The notes: generated by a model not told the origin, from the letters alone. A stretch of DNA of 64,000 nt from Anaerolineaceae bacterium (GCA_002699585.1 PABP01000011.1:84922-148921); one strand, 5' to 3'. Shown: positions 34,616-44,427, numbered from the stretch's first letter. A program made the numbers and translations.

Positions 34616-35563
34616 TTACCGCTGGACTTCTTCTAGTTCGGCGGGTTTCTGACTGCCGTTTTTCACAGCGGCGGCCAGCCCAGCGGTGCTGACGAAGTTC
34701 TCGACAATCGAGGTCAACTCCATCGGCAGCACGAACTTGGTCGACGGACTCTTGCCGACTTCTTGCAGCATATTCATGTACTGCAAGGACATCGTGTTCT
34801 TGTCCAGATTCTGGGCTTCTGCCAGGATGGCCTTCAGGCCAGCGGCGTAACCCTGTGCCCGCAGCAATTGCGCCTGACGCGCACCTTCCGCACGGGCGAT
34901 TTCCGACTCACGGAAACCTTCAGCTTCCAGGATGGAAGCGCGTTTTTCACCTTCAGCGCGGGTGATGGCGGCTTCGCGCTCACCTTCAGCACGGGTGACG
35001 TTGGCGCGGCGGTCACGCTCGGCACTCATCTGACGGTTCATCGCGTCCAGGATGTCCCGCGGCGGCTCAATCTCACGAATTTCTACAGTCGTGACCTTGA
35101 GGCCCCAGCGCTCGGTCGCTTCGTCTAGCTTGACGCGCAGCACATCGTTGATCTGCTCGCGCTTGCTGAGCACGTCATCCAGTTCGATGTCACCGATGAC
35201 CGCACGTAGGGTGGTGGTGGCGATGTTGGCCGAGGCGCGCTCGACGTCTTCAACCTTCAACACGGCCCGTGATGGGTCAGTGATGCGGTAGTACACCAGG
35301 AAGTCGATGCTGATGCTGGCGTTATCCTTGGTGATGCCCGTCTGAGCCGGAATGTCCAGGAACTTTTCGCGCAGGTCGACTTTGACGGCCTGTTCCAAAA
35401 TCGGAATGACGATGATGAAGCCAGGGCCGCGTACGCTCTTGAATTTACCGAGCTGCAAAATGACGATACGTTCATATTCTTTGATGACCCGGAACACACT
35501 GAGTACGAGGTACACCAGCAATAAAACCAGGCCTACACCGATAACAGGGCCAAACCCATCCAT
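34616..35563 (-). CDS. SPFH domain protein (stomatin/prohibitin family)
   Basis: A perfect AGGAGGT ribosome binding site fixes the start (MDGFGPVIGVG); an upstream in-frame start is rejected. One membrane segment (residues 6-~25) is followed by the SPFH domain (VIKEYERIVILQLGKF to RWGLKVTTVEIREIEPP). A coiled coil built on the repeat RAEGE(K/R)xA at about residues 180-240 precedes a C-terminal segment with TKFVLPMELTS. These proteins form large oligomers organising membrane microdomains. The upstream NfeD gene is its usual partner. Confidence 0.94.
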   Translation of the reverse strand: MDGFGPVIGVGLVLLLVYLVLSVFRVIKEYERIVILQLGKFKSVRGPGFIIVIPILEQAVKVDLREKFLDIPAQTGITKDNASISIDFLVYYRITDPSRAVLKVEDVERASANIATTTLRAVIGDIELDDVLSKREQINDVLRVKLDEATERWGLKVTTVEIREIEPPRDILDAMNRQMSAERDRRANVTRAEGEREAAITRAEGEKRASILEAEGFRESEIARAEGARQAQLLRAQGYAAGLKAILAEAQNLDKNTMSLQYMNMLQEVGKSPSTKFVLPMELTSIVENFVSTAGLAAAVKNGSQKPAELEEVQR

Positions 35564-35720
35564 CTCAAACCTCCTGAAATTACCTCTACGTGGGCCGCGA
35601 TATGCAGCCACCAATCCATTATTTGCATTGCTCATGGGCAAGCGATTCGACCATCAGCCGATTCACTTGCATCGAATTGTTTAACTTATGGCGCTTGCTA
35701 TAGTCTGACTTGCTTAAGCG

Positions 35721-36365
35721 CTACTCTTGCCAACCATTGGCCTCGGCGACCAGTTCGTCGTTTTTGGCCTTCTCAACTTCGAGTTCCAGTCCCTTTTGAC
35801 GGATGACGCGCACCGTTGTGCCAACGGCTAAAGGATCGCGACTGCGGGCGCTCCACTGCTCACCATTGACGTAGACCGTACCCAGCGGGTCGATCTCGTT
35901 AACGACGCGGCCATAGGCCCCTAGCACCTGATCTTCACGCTCGAAGCTGCTCTGCTCGCGCTGGCTGCGCATGATCGGCAGCAGCAAGAAGCGGTGATAC
36001 GCCCAGGCCATCAGCAGCGATGGCACGATGACAAAGGGTGAAACGGCGATGTCCCCATTGAACAGCATCAGGCTGCCGACTGCCTGTAACACCAGGCCAA
36101 CTTCCGCAAACTGGCCGATGCGTGGCGATGTGAACGGCGCCACCAGGAACCCGCTGAAGCCAATCACCATCAGGATGACAGCCAGCCAGTTGGTCGGTAG
36201 TTGGGTCAGCACCAGCAAACTGCCGCCTATCAACACAATCGACAGAATTTCTGGAACGCCGGTCCCGGCCATGTACACTGCCGTCACACCGAGCCATAGG
36301 CCTGCGATCAACGCCAGGTAAATGAGGTTCGGATCCACCAGGGCGGGATCAATGAAATTTCCCAT
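35721..36365 (-). CDS. NfeD family membrane protein
   Basis: The start MGNFIDPALV follows GAGGTG; upstream codons are not membrane-protein-like. Several membrane helices (IYLALIAGLWLGVTAVYMAG, LSIVLIGGSLLVL, LLMAWAYHRFLL) precede a C-terminal OB-fold NfeD domain: GAYGRVVNEIDPLGTVYVNGEQWSAR, TTVRVIRQKGLELEVE. NfeD works with SPFH proteins in membrane organisation. The gene is 157 bp upstream of the SPFH gene on the same strand. Confidence 0.9.
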   Translation of the reverse strand: MGNFIDPALVDPNLIYLALIAGLWLGVTAVYMAGTGVPEILSIVLIGGSLLVLTQLPTNWLAVILMVIGFSGFLVAPFTSPRIGQFAEVGLVLQAVGSLMLFNGDIAVSPFVIVPSLLMAWAYHRFLLLPIMRSQREQSSFEREDQVLGAYGRVVNEIDPLGTVYVNGEQWSARSRDPLAVGTTVRVIRQKGLELEVEKAKNDELVAEANGWQE

Positions 36366-36662
36366 ACAGCACCTCATCTTCTCTTCTCTATCATAAGGTT
36401 GCTTGCGTTTGGTTTGTACAAAGATGGCGGCGAAAAGCATATCCTGTTTGGGAACTCAACCTATTCACAAGACATATTTCTGAATATTAAGAGCCATCAG
36501 GCGTTTACCAAACTTATCTATCCTTAGTATATGACAAATTGAAACAAACCTGTCCCCTAATTGTTAGGGGGTACGCTATATCTCCAAATACCCTGGTGAG
36601 CAGCCGCAAAGGGACTAGAATGAGGGCCAATTATTTGTGATGCAAGCACTAAGGAAGGTGTC

Positions 36663-37757
36663 ATGATGCGGGCGCGAATGTGGGTTGTTTTGATTGGGCT
36701 GCTGATGTTGGGCCTGCCGATAGTGGCGCAGGACGATCTACCAACATGGGATGATTTAGAGGCCGGAGCCTGGACGATGATCGAACCCGGCGGTGAGACC
36801 GTCTGCGCGCTGGGAACACCCTATGCCTACTTCGTGCGTCCAGCAAAACAGCCCAGCGACCAACTGCTGATCTACTTCCAGGGTGGCGGGGCCTGCTGGC
36901 TTGGTCAAATCTGCGACCCGGACGACTCGCCTACTTACGATCAATCCGTTGATGCCGGTGATAGTCCAGATCACTACGATGGCATCTTCAATTTTGACAA
37001 CGAAGAAAATCCATTTTTGAGCTACAACGTGGTTTTCATTCCCTACTGCACGGGTGATGTCTTTTTGGGGGATAACGTGGCGACATATAGCAGTCGCGTC
37101 AACGACGAGGTGACCATTTATCACAAGGGCTATGTCAACGCTATGACCGTGCTTGACTGGACTTTTGCCAATGCGCCGCAGCCCTCGACCGTGTTCATCA
37201 CGGGCAGCAGCGCCGGGGCGATTCCATCGCCGTTCTATACGCAGTTCGTCGCCAAGGCCTACCCCGATGCGCGTATCGAGCAGTTCGGGGATGCCGCCGG
37301 GGGCTATCGTAACCAGGTACTGGCGTCGGTGGTCTTTTCTGCATGGAAGACCGAGAGTATTCTGACGGATGATTTCGCGGACATCCGCCTGGGTGCACTC
37401 AACTTCGAGATGCTCTATCGCGTAGTGGGGCCACAGTACCCTGACATTACGTTCAGCCAGTACAACACGGCCCATGATGAAACACAGTTAGGGTTTTTAT
37501 CCTTGGGCATGAACATTCAGATCGATTTGTTGCCCTTTATCGACCAGAATATGGCCGACATCGCCGCTGATGTGGATAACTTCGCGTCATTTACACAGGG
37601 TGGCGATCTGCACACCATCCTGCCGCGCGAGGAATTTTATACCTACGCGGTGGATGGCGTGCGTATCGTCGATTGGGTGCGGCAGCTCGCCCAGGGCGAG
37701 GATGTGCCCACTTTACGCTGTACAGAGTGCGACCTGCCAGAAAAAATCGCGGAGTAG
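36663..37757 (+). CDS. Secreted pectin-acetylesterase/Notum-type hydrolase
   Basis: A signal peptide (RMWVVLIGLLMLGLPIVAQ) is followed by an alpha/beta-hydrolase with the PAE/Notum pattern: QLLIYFQGGGACWLG (oxyanion region, Cys pairing), FIPYCTGDVFLG, and the nucleophile elbow ITGSSAGAIPSPF. A likely catalytic His is in QGGDLHTIL. The family removes acyl groups (acetyl from pectin, fatty acyl from Wnt). Paired cysteines suit an exported protein. AAGGAAGG precedes the first ATG. It converges on the nuclease gene with one base between stops. Confidence 0.88.
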   Translation: MMRARMWVVLIGLLMLGLPIVAQDDLPTWDDLEAGAWTMIEPGGETVCALGTPYAYFVRPAKQPSDQLLIYFQGGGACWLGQICDPDDSPTYDQSVDAGDSPDHYDGIFNFDNEENPFLSYNVVFIPYCTGDVFLGDNVATYSSRVNDEVTIYHKGYVNAMTVLDWTFANAPQPSTVFITGSSAGAIPSPFYTQFVAKAYPDARIEQFGDAAGGYRNQVLASVVFSAWKTESILTDDFADIRLGALNFEMLYRVVGPQYPDITFSQYNTAHDETQLGFLSLGMNIQIDLLPFIDQNMADIAADVDNFASFTQGGDLHTILPREEFYTYAVDGVRIVDWVRQLAQGEDVPTLRCTECDLPEKIAE

Positions 37758-37758
37758 G

Positions 37759-39075
37759 TCACTCAGCTTCTCCGCGGATGATCTTGGTGCCTTCCTGGAT
37801 CAGTTCGTCGCGGTATTCGGCATCGTGGTCGCGGGTGCGTAGGTACTGTTCTAAGAGTTGCTCATGGGTGAGCTGCTCTGGATTTTCGTCAAGGCGGGTG
37901 CGATAGGCGCGCTCGACCTCACGGCGGATGCCGGCCACATGGAAGGTACCCGCTTCACGCAGGGCATCCCGAACGCGCATATCGTTCAGCAGGGCGTCGG
38001 TTTGCGGCGTTAACTGCACGTTGATGCGAACAATCGCCTCGCTGAGGTTGTGCTTCTTGATTTCCCGGATGACCGTTTGGGTAGGCAACTTGTCCTGGCG
38101 GCAGTCGATACGCAGCGTCATCATAGGGCGGGCATCAACTTTGACACGTTTTACGCGGTCCAAAGTTGTGTTGTTACGAACTAATTCCACCCACATGAAG
38201 CCTTTTTCGTCGCCTTCTTCACCAAAGTCGATGCGCTCCAGGCTGCCACTATAGATCACGGGTGGTGCGCCCTCACGCTTTTCGGTCAGGTTCTGCCACT
38301 TATGAATATGGCCCATCGCCACATAATCCCAGCGCGGATCGGCTAGCAAGCCAATGGATACCTGCACATCGCGCCCTAACATGACGCTGCGTTCGCTACC
38401 GAGTATAGCCCCGCGCACAGTGAAGTGCCCGGTCAGCAGGCGCGGAATGCTGTTGTCAGGGTCGAGTTGGTCAGCCTGGGCAGCCAGGTCTTCCAAAATT
38501 TCATTGAGTTGGTTTTCCAGCACTTCATCAATTTCCTTGATGGTGCGCTGGCCCGTTTTGATGTGCTGCAGCAGTCGGGATCGAATCGGATAGGGGGCGG
38601 TGCCGACGATGACAGGTCCGCGCTTGGTATCGATTTTCCGTGTGGTGTATTCCTGGGCGACCCACACATTGGGCACATTCAGCGTATCGTAAATCTCGAT
38701 GCTGCTGGCCTTGACCGCGTTGGGGGGTAGGTCGTGGTTGCCGACGAGCATCACCACCGGGGCCAGTTCGGCCAAATCGCGGATGCGCCATGCGAATTCG
38801 CGCTGGAATGTCGGGCTGGGCGTGCGCGTTTTGAAGGCATCCCCGGCGAAGATGACCAGATCAACATCGTTCTCGCGGGCATACTCGACCATGTCATCCA
38901 TGCGATGCAAAAAATCGACCACACGGCTGCTGAGGCCCGTCTGGGCATCGGTGCGGCCATAATTTTCCATGCCGATGTGGACATCCGCAAAGTGCAGCAC
39001 ACGCACGGCATTTTCTTTAGGTGCCTCGTTCTTCGCCTCGTTTTTTGTTTCTTTTGTAGATTTTCGCTTGGCCAT
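37759..39075 (-). CDS. SbcD/Mre11-like DNA repair metallophosphoesterase
   Basis: The start MAKRKSTKET follows GAAGGGGG; it opens with a Lys/Glu-rich tail of ~27 residues. The calcineurin-like core shows VLHFADVHIG, VIFAGDAFK, VMLVGNHDLPPNA, LTGHFTV and YVAMGHIHKWQ, the five metal-binding blocks of Mre11/SbcD. The C-terminal region is charged. The enzyme is expected to be an Mn2+ nuclease acting on DNA ends with an SbcC/Rad50 ATPase. No sbcC-like gene is adjacent, which is unusual. Confidence 0.92.
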   Translation of the reverse strand: MAKRKSTKETKNEAKNEAPKENAVRVLHFADVHIGMENYGRTDAQTGLSSRVVDFLHRMDDMVEYARENDVDLVIFAGDAFKTRTPSPTFQREFAWRIRDLAELAPVVMLVGNHDLPPNAVKASSIEIYDTLNVPNVWVAQEYTTRKIDTKRGPVIVGTAPYPIRSRLLQHIKTGQRTIKEIDEVLENQLNEILEDLAAQADQLDPDNSIPRLLTGHFTVRGAILGSERSVMLGRDVQVSIGLLADPRWDYVAMGHIHKWQNLTEKREGAPPVIYSGSLERIDFGEEGDEKGFMWVELVRNNTTLDRVKRVKVDARPMMTLRIDCRQDKLPTQTVIREIKKHNLSEAIVRINVQLTPQTDALLNDMRVRDALREAGTFHVAGIRREVERAYRTRLDENPEQLTHEQLLEQYLRTRDHDAEYRDELIQEGTKIIRGEAE

Positions 39076-39293
39076 CGTGCCCCCTTCCATCGTATGCGTA
39101 TTGTACGGTGATGACCTATCCGTGACCAGTCATAGCCTACGTCTCTGTTGATAGGCGTTATATACCGAAACCTTAATTCTGATAGCCCATGCTTGACGTT
39201 AGTCTTGATTAGTACATACGTTCCGAAATCGTTCTCTGATGATCTCCTTTATATGTGTGCGACAGCCTATCAATGAGAGAGGTTCTTTTTATT

Positions 39294-39674
39294 ATGCGCA
39301 AGTTTATGATGCTGATGGCCCTGATTGGCTTTTATGCAATCTCGGTAACGCCAGCACTTGCTGGCGAAGTCCGTTCCTGCGACATCATCATTACCGGGGC
39401 AACTGCCCAGACCGATTATGTGGCGGTCCAATGGAATGCGAGTGCTGGTTGCAGCGGTGACTTCGAGGTGTATATCGAAGCCTTCAACTATGATTCTTTC
39501 TATTCCGGTGAAGCGGAAATCGATTTTGTGCCGGATATATATAGCTATGATGTCATTCCGGTAGACTATGACTACGATTGGACGTATCGTATCATTTACG
39601 ATGGTCCTTATAGTGGCACCACTGGAGCCAATTCTTTCAGCCTACCCATTAGCCCGGAACTCAGCAGAGTTTGA
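39294..39674 (+). pseudogene. N-terminal part of frameshifted secreted protein
   Basis: Signal peptide RKFMMLMALIGFYAISVTPALA is followed by a beta-rich segment with RSCDIIITGATAQ and WNASAGCSGDF. The same order appears in the intact paralogue at 40490 (CDISLTGVSSG, FNASAGCAGTF). The frame stops at 39674, but homology to the paralogue continues in the next frame. A single extra base (or two missing) around 39645-39665 would explain it. No slippery sequence is evident, so this is either a real frameshift or a sequence error. Confidence 0.7.
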
Positions 39675-40101
39675 CTATATGTATTATGAAGTTGCAGGCG
39701 ACGTCTATGAGGATTGGGATGAGTATGAAATTCCAGTCTCTGGTTCAGGCGCAAGTGGTATATGTGGCATGGATGGGCGCGTCAATGCTGCCGACTGCGC
39801 GCGCGATACCTGGGCGCTTTACGTTACAGCAGAAGGTAATGGTTTCAATATTCAGGTGTGGGATACATTGCTGGATCGCTCTGTCATTTTCGTTTTTTCT
39901 GATGACATCGCCCAGTTACCCGCCAACCCCAGCCAAAATAGGATAATTGCCACCAGTGCTGATGGCCGCATGATCCTGTCAAAATTGACAACGGGGGAGT
40001 ATCAACTCAATGTCGTGGAACCAGATGGCAAAGTTTCCGTGCTGGTCTTTACGCTGCCGCTGAGCGAAAGCTACCGTCTGGATTACGAAGCAAGCAACTA
40101 A
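39568..40101 (+). pseudogene. C-terminal part of the same frameshifted protein
   Basis: Meaningful similarity begins at about 39655 (NSAEFDYMYYEV). It then matches the C-terminal half of the paralogue at 40490: CGMDGRVNAADCARD against CSADGRLNADSCGGD, LTTGEYQLNVVEPDGKVSVLVF against LTSGEYQLMVRKPDGKTSVMIF. No signal peptide is available in this frame, so it is unlikely to be used alone. A terminator follows. Confidence 0.7.
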
Positions 40102-40138
40102 AAGCGTAATATGACATAAAGCAGTTCCATAATAGCTA

Positions 40139-40168
40139 AAGGGCGCGGATATCCGCGCTCTTTTTTTG
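40139..40168 (+). terminator. Rho-independent terminator
   Basis: AAGGGCGCGGATATCCGCGCTC is a nearly uninterrupted palindrome with one G-U pair, followed by seven T residues. Confidence 0.85.
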
Positions 40169-40489
40169 TCCCTATACACGCATAACTGGAGAGGATCGCC
40201 AAACCTGAATCCTTAAGGCGATATGTCCACAATTATTGAGGTCGATATTATTGGTTTGTTTTTTATAACCTAATGGGGTGTAATAGCACTCGATTTAACA
40301 AAAAAAACTAAAAATTAACTAAATAAAAACAGGATTATAACCTTAATAATAAAGAACAATTGATTTTTTGGCGTTATCTTAATTTTTTTGCTGTACTTTT
40401 GCCTATATATTGAATTTAGAAAGCACGGAAGAAGCCACACAACATTCACATAGAAAATGATTGATGTGGCATATAGGAGTAACTCGCTC
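40169..40489. other. AT-rich intergenic region
   Basis: These 321 bp are much richer in A/T than the surroundings (runs such as AAAAAAAACTAAAAATTAAC). No ORF with coding character is seen. AGGAG at 40475-40479 is the ribosome binding site of the next gene. It probably holds that gene's promoter, perhaps with an UP-element or curved DNA; no clear -35/-10 pair stands out. Confidence 0.4.
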
Positions 40490-41191
40490 ATGAAACGCAC
40501 GATTATCGCAATCATAATCAGCATCGTAACGATTCTATCATTTGCCATGACCGCACAGGCCGAAGCCGGCTGTGATATTAGCTTGACAGGTGTCAGCAGT
40601 GGCACCAGCAGCATCAATGTATCTTTCAATGCCAGCGCAGGCTGCGCCGGAACATTCTACGCTTATGTCGTCAACTACACGACCGACACCGACCTGGTCT
40701 TCTCATCCATTGCCGCCTCTGGTGGCAGCTTCAGCCGCAGCTTCGGCTTTAGTGGCTCAGCCAATGTCGGCGATAACATTCACCTGAACCTGTACCACAT
40801 GGGTACCGGTGGTGATAGCAGCGCCAACTGGAATGGCACTGCCAGCAGCAGCGCGAGTGCCCTGGGTGGTGGTTGCAGTGCTGATGGTCGTCTGAACGCT
40901 GATTCTTGCGGTGGCGATAACTTCGCAGCTTACGTCAGCGAAAGTGACGCCGTCAGCGTGTGGACAGCGACAGGTGATGTCGCCTTCCAGGTCCCGGCTC
41001 GTACAATCAACGCCATGCCGGAACAGGTGAACGAAAACACCCTGGTCCGCGCCAGCAGCGACCAGACCTACCGCCTGTACAAGCTGACCTCTGGCGAATA
41101 CCAACTGATGGTTCGCAAGCCAGACGGCAAAACCTCGGTGATGATCTTCAACCTGCCCTACGACGGCACCGTCACCACCCGCGAAGAGTAA
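40490..41191 (+). CDS. Secreted protein, paralogue of the frameshifted neighbour
   Basis: AGGAG 10 bp before the ATG fixes the start. A signal peptide (KRTIIAIIISIVTILSFAMTAQA) is followed by a Ser/Gly-rich beta domain with CDISLTGVSSG and FNASAGCAGTF, then a second domain with CSADGRLNADSCGGDNFAAYV and LTSGEYQLMVRKPDGKTSVMIF. The DGRxN plus paired-Cys pattern is, as I recall, common in exported Anaerolineae proteins of unknown role. It is 233 residues long, with its own terminator. Confidence 0.8.
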   Translation: MKRTIIAIIISIVTILSFAMTAQAEAGCDISLTGVSSGTSSINVSFNASAGCAGTFYAYVVNYTTDTDLVFSSIAASGGSFSRSFGFSGSANVGDNIHLNLYHMGTGGDSSANWNGTASSSASALGGGCSADGRLNADSCGGDNFAAYVSESDAVSVWTATGDVAFQVPARTINAMPEQVNENTLVRASSDQTYRLYKLTSGEYQLMVRKPDGKTSVMIFNLPYDGTVTTREE

Positions 41192-41287
41192 CACGCGGCA
41201 AACTAGCAATTTCCTGAGGGCTGCCTATCCCCACACCTACCGTTCTGGCAGCCTTCTCCATCACGCCGGAAGGCGTACACATGAAAG

Positions 41288-41320
41288 AGACGTGCTCCTC
41301 CCGTGGCACGTCTTTGTTTT
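41288..41320 (+). terminator. Rho-independent terminator
   Basis: AGACGTGC-N10-GCACGTCT followed by TTGTTTT ends the transcript of the secreted paralogue and abuts the convergent CobW-like gene. Confidence 0.8.
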
Positions 41321-41330
41321 AATGGACTTT

Positions 41331-42377
41331 TTATGAGCGCCGCAGCCAGCTAAAAGCCGTTTCCATCAGATTGGATAATCCACCTTGTCCCGCAATCGTC
41401 TGGTCGAAGCGCTGCTGCAATGCTCCGGTATCCAGCGACCCAGCTTTTCCAATCAGGACGATTTGACTGTGAGGGGTACTGACCCAGCTTTCGCCAGGGA
41501 AGGTCAGGTTGCTGCGTTGACCGACTACTTGCAACAAAGCCTGCTCGTCGGGGCGATCCGCCAGATAGACGAAGCCCTTGGCGCGGTAAATAGTCGTTGG
41601 CAGGGTTTCGACCGCTTTTTGCAGGGACTTCAACGACAGTGGCTGGCCGCTCTGCCAGCTCCAGGTATCGAAGATAGTGGCATGGGTGCTGTGCGCGTGG
41701 TCGTGGTGATGTCCGGCTTCGTGCGTGTGGATGTCCAGCCGCCCGAACTGCTCCGGTCGGTCGGGATCGTAGCCACCATCGAAGAGAATGTCCAGCGGCA
41801 CATCGGCCTGTATGGCATCGATGGTGCGCGCTTTCTTGTTGATGCGCTGCACGTACTGGTGAACCCGTTGTAACTGCTCGCTGTCAACCAGATCGACCTT
41901 ATTGACGATGACCAAATCGGCCATGCCGATCTGGTTGAGCGCCAGCACGCGATGGTCCTCAGCGGCGGCCAGCACGTTTTCGGCATCGACCAGAGTGAGG
42001 ATCGCCTCGATGCGGACTTCCGGCGTGTACTTAAACGTCAGCGCGACTTCCAGCGGGTCACTGACGCCGCTGGTTTCGATCAGAATGTGCGAAGGCGGGT
42101 CCTCGCGCTGGGTGAGCTTGAGCACTTCCTGTTTGAGGTCATCGCGGATGGTACAGCAGATGCAGCCGTTGCTGAGTTCGATGGTGTTGTCGACTTGTAT
42201 TTTGGCGACGAGTTGGCTGTCAATGTTGATCGCGCCGAAATCGTTGACCAGGACGGCCAATTTGTGGTCATGATCGCCGTAGAGAATACGATTGAGCAGC
42301 GATGTTTTCCCAGCGCCCAAAAACCCGGTGATGATCGTCAGTGGGGTGGCATCTGGCAGCGGTTGTGGATGGACCAT
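41331..42377 (-). CDS. CobW/COG0523 family GTPase metallochaperone
   Basis: The N-terminus has Walker A GFLGAGKTSLLN, then NDFGAINIDS, the metal-binding CICC in LSNGCICCTIRDD, and HILIETSGVSDP (Walker B region). NKVD in VIVNKVDLVD is the guanine-specificity motif. A His-rich stretch (HEAGHHHDHAHSTH, residues ~217-230) should bind Zn2+ or another metal, and the CobW C-terminal domain follows (YRAKGFVYLADRP). These proteins deliver metal to client enzymes. AAGGAA precedes the ATG. No client or Zur box was recognised beside it. Confidence 0.94.
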   Translation of the reverse strand: MVHPQPLPDATPLTIITGFLGAGKTSLLNRILYGDHDHKLAVLVNDFGAINIDSQLVAKIQVDNTIELSNGCICCTIRDDLKQEVLKLTQREDPPSHILIETSGVSDPLEVALTFKYTPEVRIEAILTLVDAENVLAAAEDHRVLALNQIGMADLVIVNKVDLVDSEQLQRVHQYVQRINKKARTIDAIQADVPLDILFDGGYDPDRPEQFGRLDIHTHEAGHHHDHAHSTHATIFDTWSWQSGQPLSLKSLQKAVETLPTTIYRAKGFVYLADRPDEQALLQVVGQRSNLTFPGESWVSTPHSQIVLIGKAGSLDTGALQQRFDQTIAGQGGLSNLMETAFSWLRRS

Positions 42378-42639
42378 ATCGTGGTTCCTTAAGCTGTTTG
42401 TAGACTCTCAGTTTTTAAGGGGTGGCCCTTAATGAGCTTGATAGTCACTCTATAATGGGCGGACTTTCCTAACCTTCGGACAGGGTATAGGGGGCGATTT
42501 TTACGGTATTTTTATCAGTTTAGGGCACTTTATAACCGCAATACAACGTTGGCTTAACAATCGCCGACACAAGAACGGCGGAAACGCTGTAAACTAATAG
42601 CTATATCGCCTAGATAAAGATGCTAGTGAAAAAGATACT

Positions 42640-43434
42640 ATGGTAGATCAGGTATTGCTCAGCGCGAGCCTCGGTAATGCGGAACAGACGGTCGCCCTGG
42701 CCAAGGAAAAGGGCGTGGGTGTTGAGGTGATGGCCTTTGCCTTCCCCCATATTCTGGATGGCGATTGGCGCAGCGAAGTGCAGAAGTATCAGCAATTGCT
42801 GGTGGATGTCCCCGGCAAGATTACGTTGCATGGCCCCTTCATGGATATGGTCAGTGGCAGCCCGGACCCGCGCATCAATGCGGTGTGCGTGGCGCGTTAC
42901 AGTGCCGCTATCCGCATCGCCGCCGAACTGGGCGCAGAGCAGATCGTTTTGCATGCCAACTTCATTGGATCGCTGCACAATGACTTTTACCGTGAGGGCT
43001 GGCACGAGCGCAATACGCACTTCTGGCCGCCCGTGGCTGATTACGCCCGCGAGTATGGCGTGACGCTGCTATTGGAAAATATGTGGGAGTTCGATCCGAC
43101 CATTATCAGCGACCTGCTGGAAGCTGTCGATCATCCCAATTTGCGTGCCTGCATTGATGTCGGCCATGCGACCTTGTTCACGAAGCCGGAGTATACCTGG
43201 GAATACTGGCTCGGAACGATGTCCCCCTGGATTGACGAAATCCATATGAACAACAACGATGGCATTCTTGATGAGCATCACGGCTTTAACTGGGAACGTG
43301 GTGTGCTCGATTATCATCTGGTGCTGGATCAAATTCGGCAGGTGGTCCCAAATGCGGATATGGTGCTTGAGATGGACCGCGTTGATGATATGCGCGACAG
43401 TCTGGCGTACTTCCAGCTAGAGGAAATGGCATAG
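42640..43434 (+). CDS. Sugar phosphate isomerase/epimerase-like TIM barrel
   Basis: The 264-residue protein is of the AP-endonuclease-2/xylose-isomerase-like type. Metal-ligand blocks are LLLENMWEFDP, RACIDVGHATLF, WIDEIHMNNND and DMVLEMDRVDD. ITLHGPFMDM and QIVLHANFIG are further strand ends. Substrate unknown. It is only distantly similar to the isomerase at 17744. A terminator follows. No neighbour indicates a pathway. Confidence 0.88.
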   Translation: MVDQVLLSASLGNAEQTVALAKEKGVGVEVMAFAFPHILDGDWRSEVQKYQQLLVDVPGKITLHGPFMDMVSGSPDPRINAVCVARYSAAIRIAAELGAEQIVLHANFIGSLHNDFYREGWHERNTHFWPPVADYAREYGVTLLLENMWEFDPTIISDLLEAVDHPNLRACIDVGHATLFTKPEYTWEYWLGTMSPWIDEIHMNNNDGILDEHHGFNWERGVLDYHLVLDQIRQVVPNADMVLEMDRVDDMRDSLAYFQLEEMA

Positions 43435-43518
43435 GCAGTTCTTAGTCGTTAGTTGACAGTTGTTAGGGAACTACGGCAGACAAGCTTCACTTCGCAAAGA
43501 GAAGGTTGCAAAGAGATG

Positions 43519-43543
43519 GGCGAGCGTACAGCTTGCCTTTTTT
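43519..43543 (+). terminator. Rho-independent terminator
   Basis: GGCGAGC-GTACA-GCTTGCC (one G-U pair) is followed by TTTTTT. Confidence 0.75.
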
Positions 43544-43588
43544 GTTTCTGCTAGGATGGGTATGACCAAATGAATGGTAAGGACCCCG

Positions 43589-44365
43589 ATGGCACTCTAT
43601 ATCCACGAAACAGGCAGCCCTGGAGCACCAAGCATCGTTTTCCTGCATGGTGTCGGCACCGGGGGCTGGATGTGGAAGCTGCAAGCCGATGCCCTCTCGG
43701 AATTTCACTGCATTGCGGTCGATCTGCCGGGGCATGCTAAGAGCAACCAAATTCCCTGGGTCTCCTTTGAAGATACAGCCGCGCAAATTGCGGCCATCAT
43801 CCAGGCACGGGCGACAAACCAGCATGCCCATATCGTCGGCTTGTCTCTGGGCGGTTACATCGCCCTCGTTATGCTGGTGACCTATTCTCAGTTTGTCGAC
43901 TGCGTTGTTGCCAGCGGGGTCACGTCCGAACCCATGCCGAATCGCAGTTTGCTGCCGCTGCAACTGTTTGTGCTCAACCTGATCTGGAAACGGCGCTGGT
44001 TTGCCAATATGCACGCGCGGTCATCAAACCTGCCGGAAGAGATGAAAGCGGATCTTGTCACCAATATGCATGCCATGTCGATGGATGCCTATCGCAAAAT
44101 CACAAGAGAAGCAGCTTATTTTTCGTTACCCACAGCACTTAGCGCGGTCGATAATCCGACGTTGGTTGTGGCAGGTGGTGCGGAGTCTGAGATTATCAAG
44201 CAGGCTGTTGCTGACATCATCCAGATGATGCCCAATGCCGAAGGACGATTGGCCCCGGGCCTGGGGCATGGCTGGAACGTCGAGAATCCTGATTTGTTTA
44301 GTGCAATGGTGCGTGCCTGGATCACGGATCAGCCGCTGCCACAGGCTTTGCAGCGCATCACCTGA
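43589..44365 (+). CDS. Alpha/beta-fold hydrolase
   Basis: GTAAGGA about 6 bp before this ATG makes it the preferred start over the ATG 15 bp upstream. The protein has FLHGVGTGGWMW (oxyanion loop), the nucleophile elbow GLSLGGYIAL with the Ser, and a late His in GLGHGWNVE. At 258 residues it is normal for an esterase or lactonase-like hydrolase. No signal peptide is present and the substrate is unknown. Confidence 0.9.
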   Translation: MALYIHETGSPGAPSIVFLHGVGTGGWMWKLQADALSEFHCIAVDLPGHAKSNQIPWVSFEDTAAQIAAIIQARATNQHAHIVGLSLGGYIALVMLVTYSQFVDCVVASGVTSEPMPNRSLLPLQLFVLNLIWKRRWFANMHARSSNLPEEMKADLVTNMHAMSMDAYRKITREAAYFSLPTALSAVDNPTLVVAGGAESEIIKQAVADIIQMMPNAEGRLAPGLGHGWNVENPDLFSAMVRAWITDQPLPQALQRIT

Positions 44366-44427
44366 TGGATGCAACTTGATACTAGAGCGTACAACAAATT
44401 CGTGGACACAATCATCGAGAGGTGACT

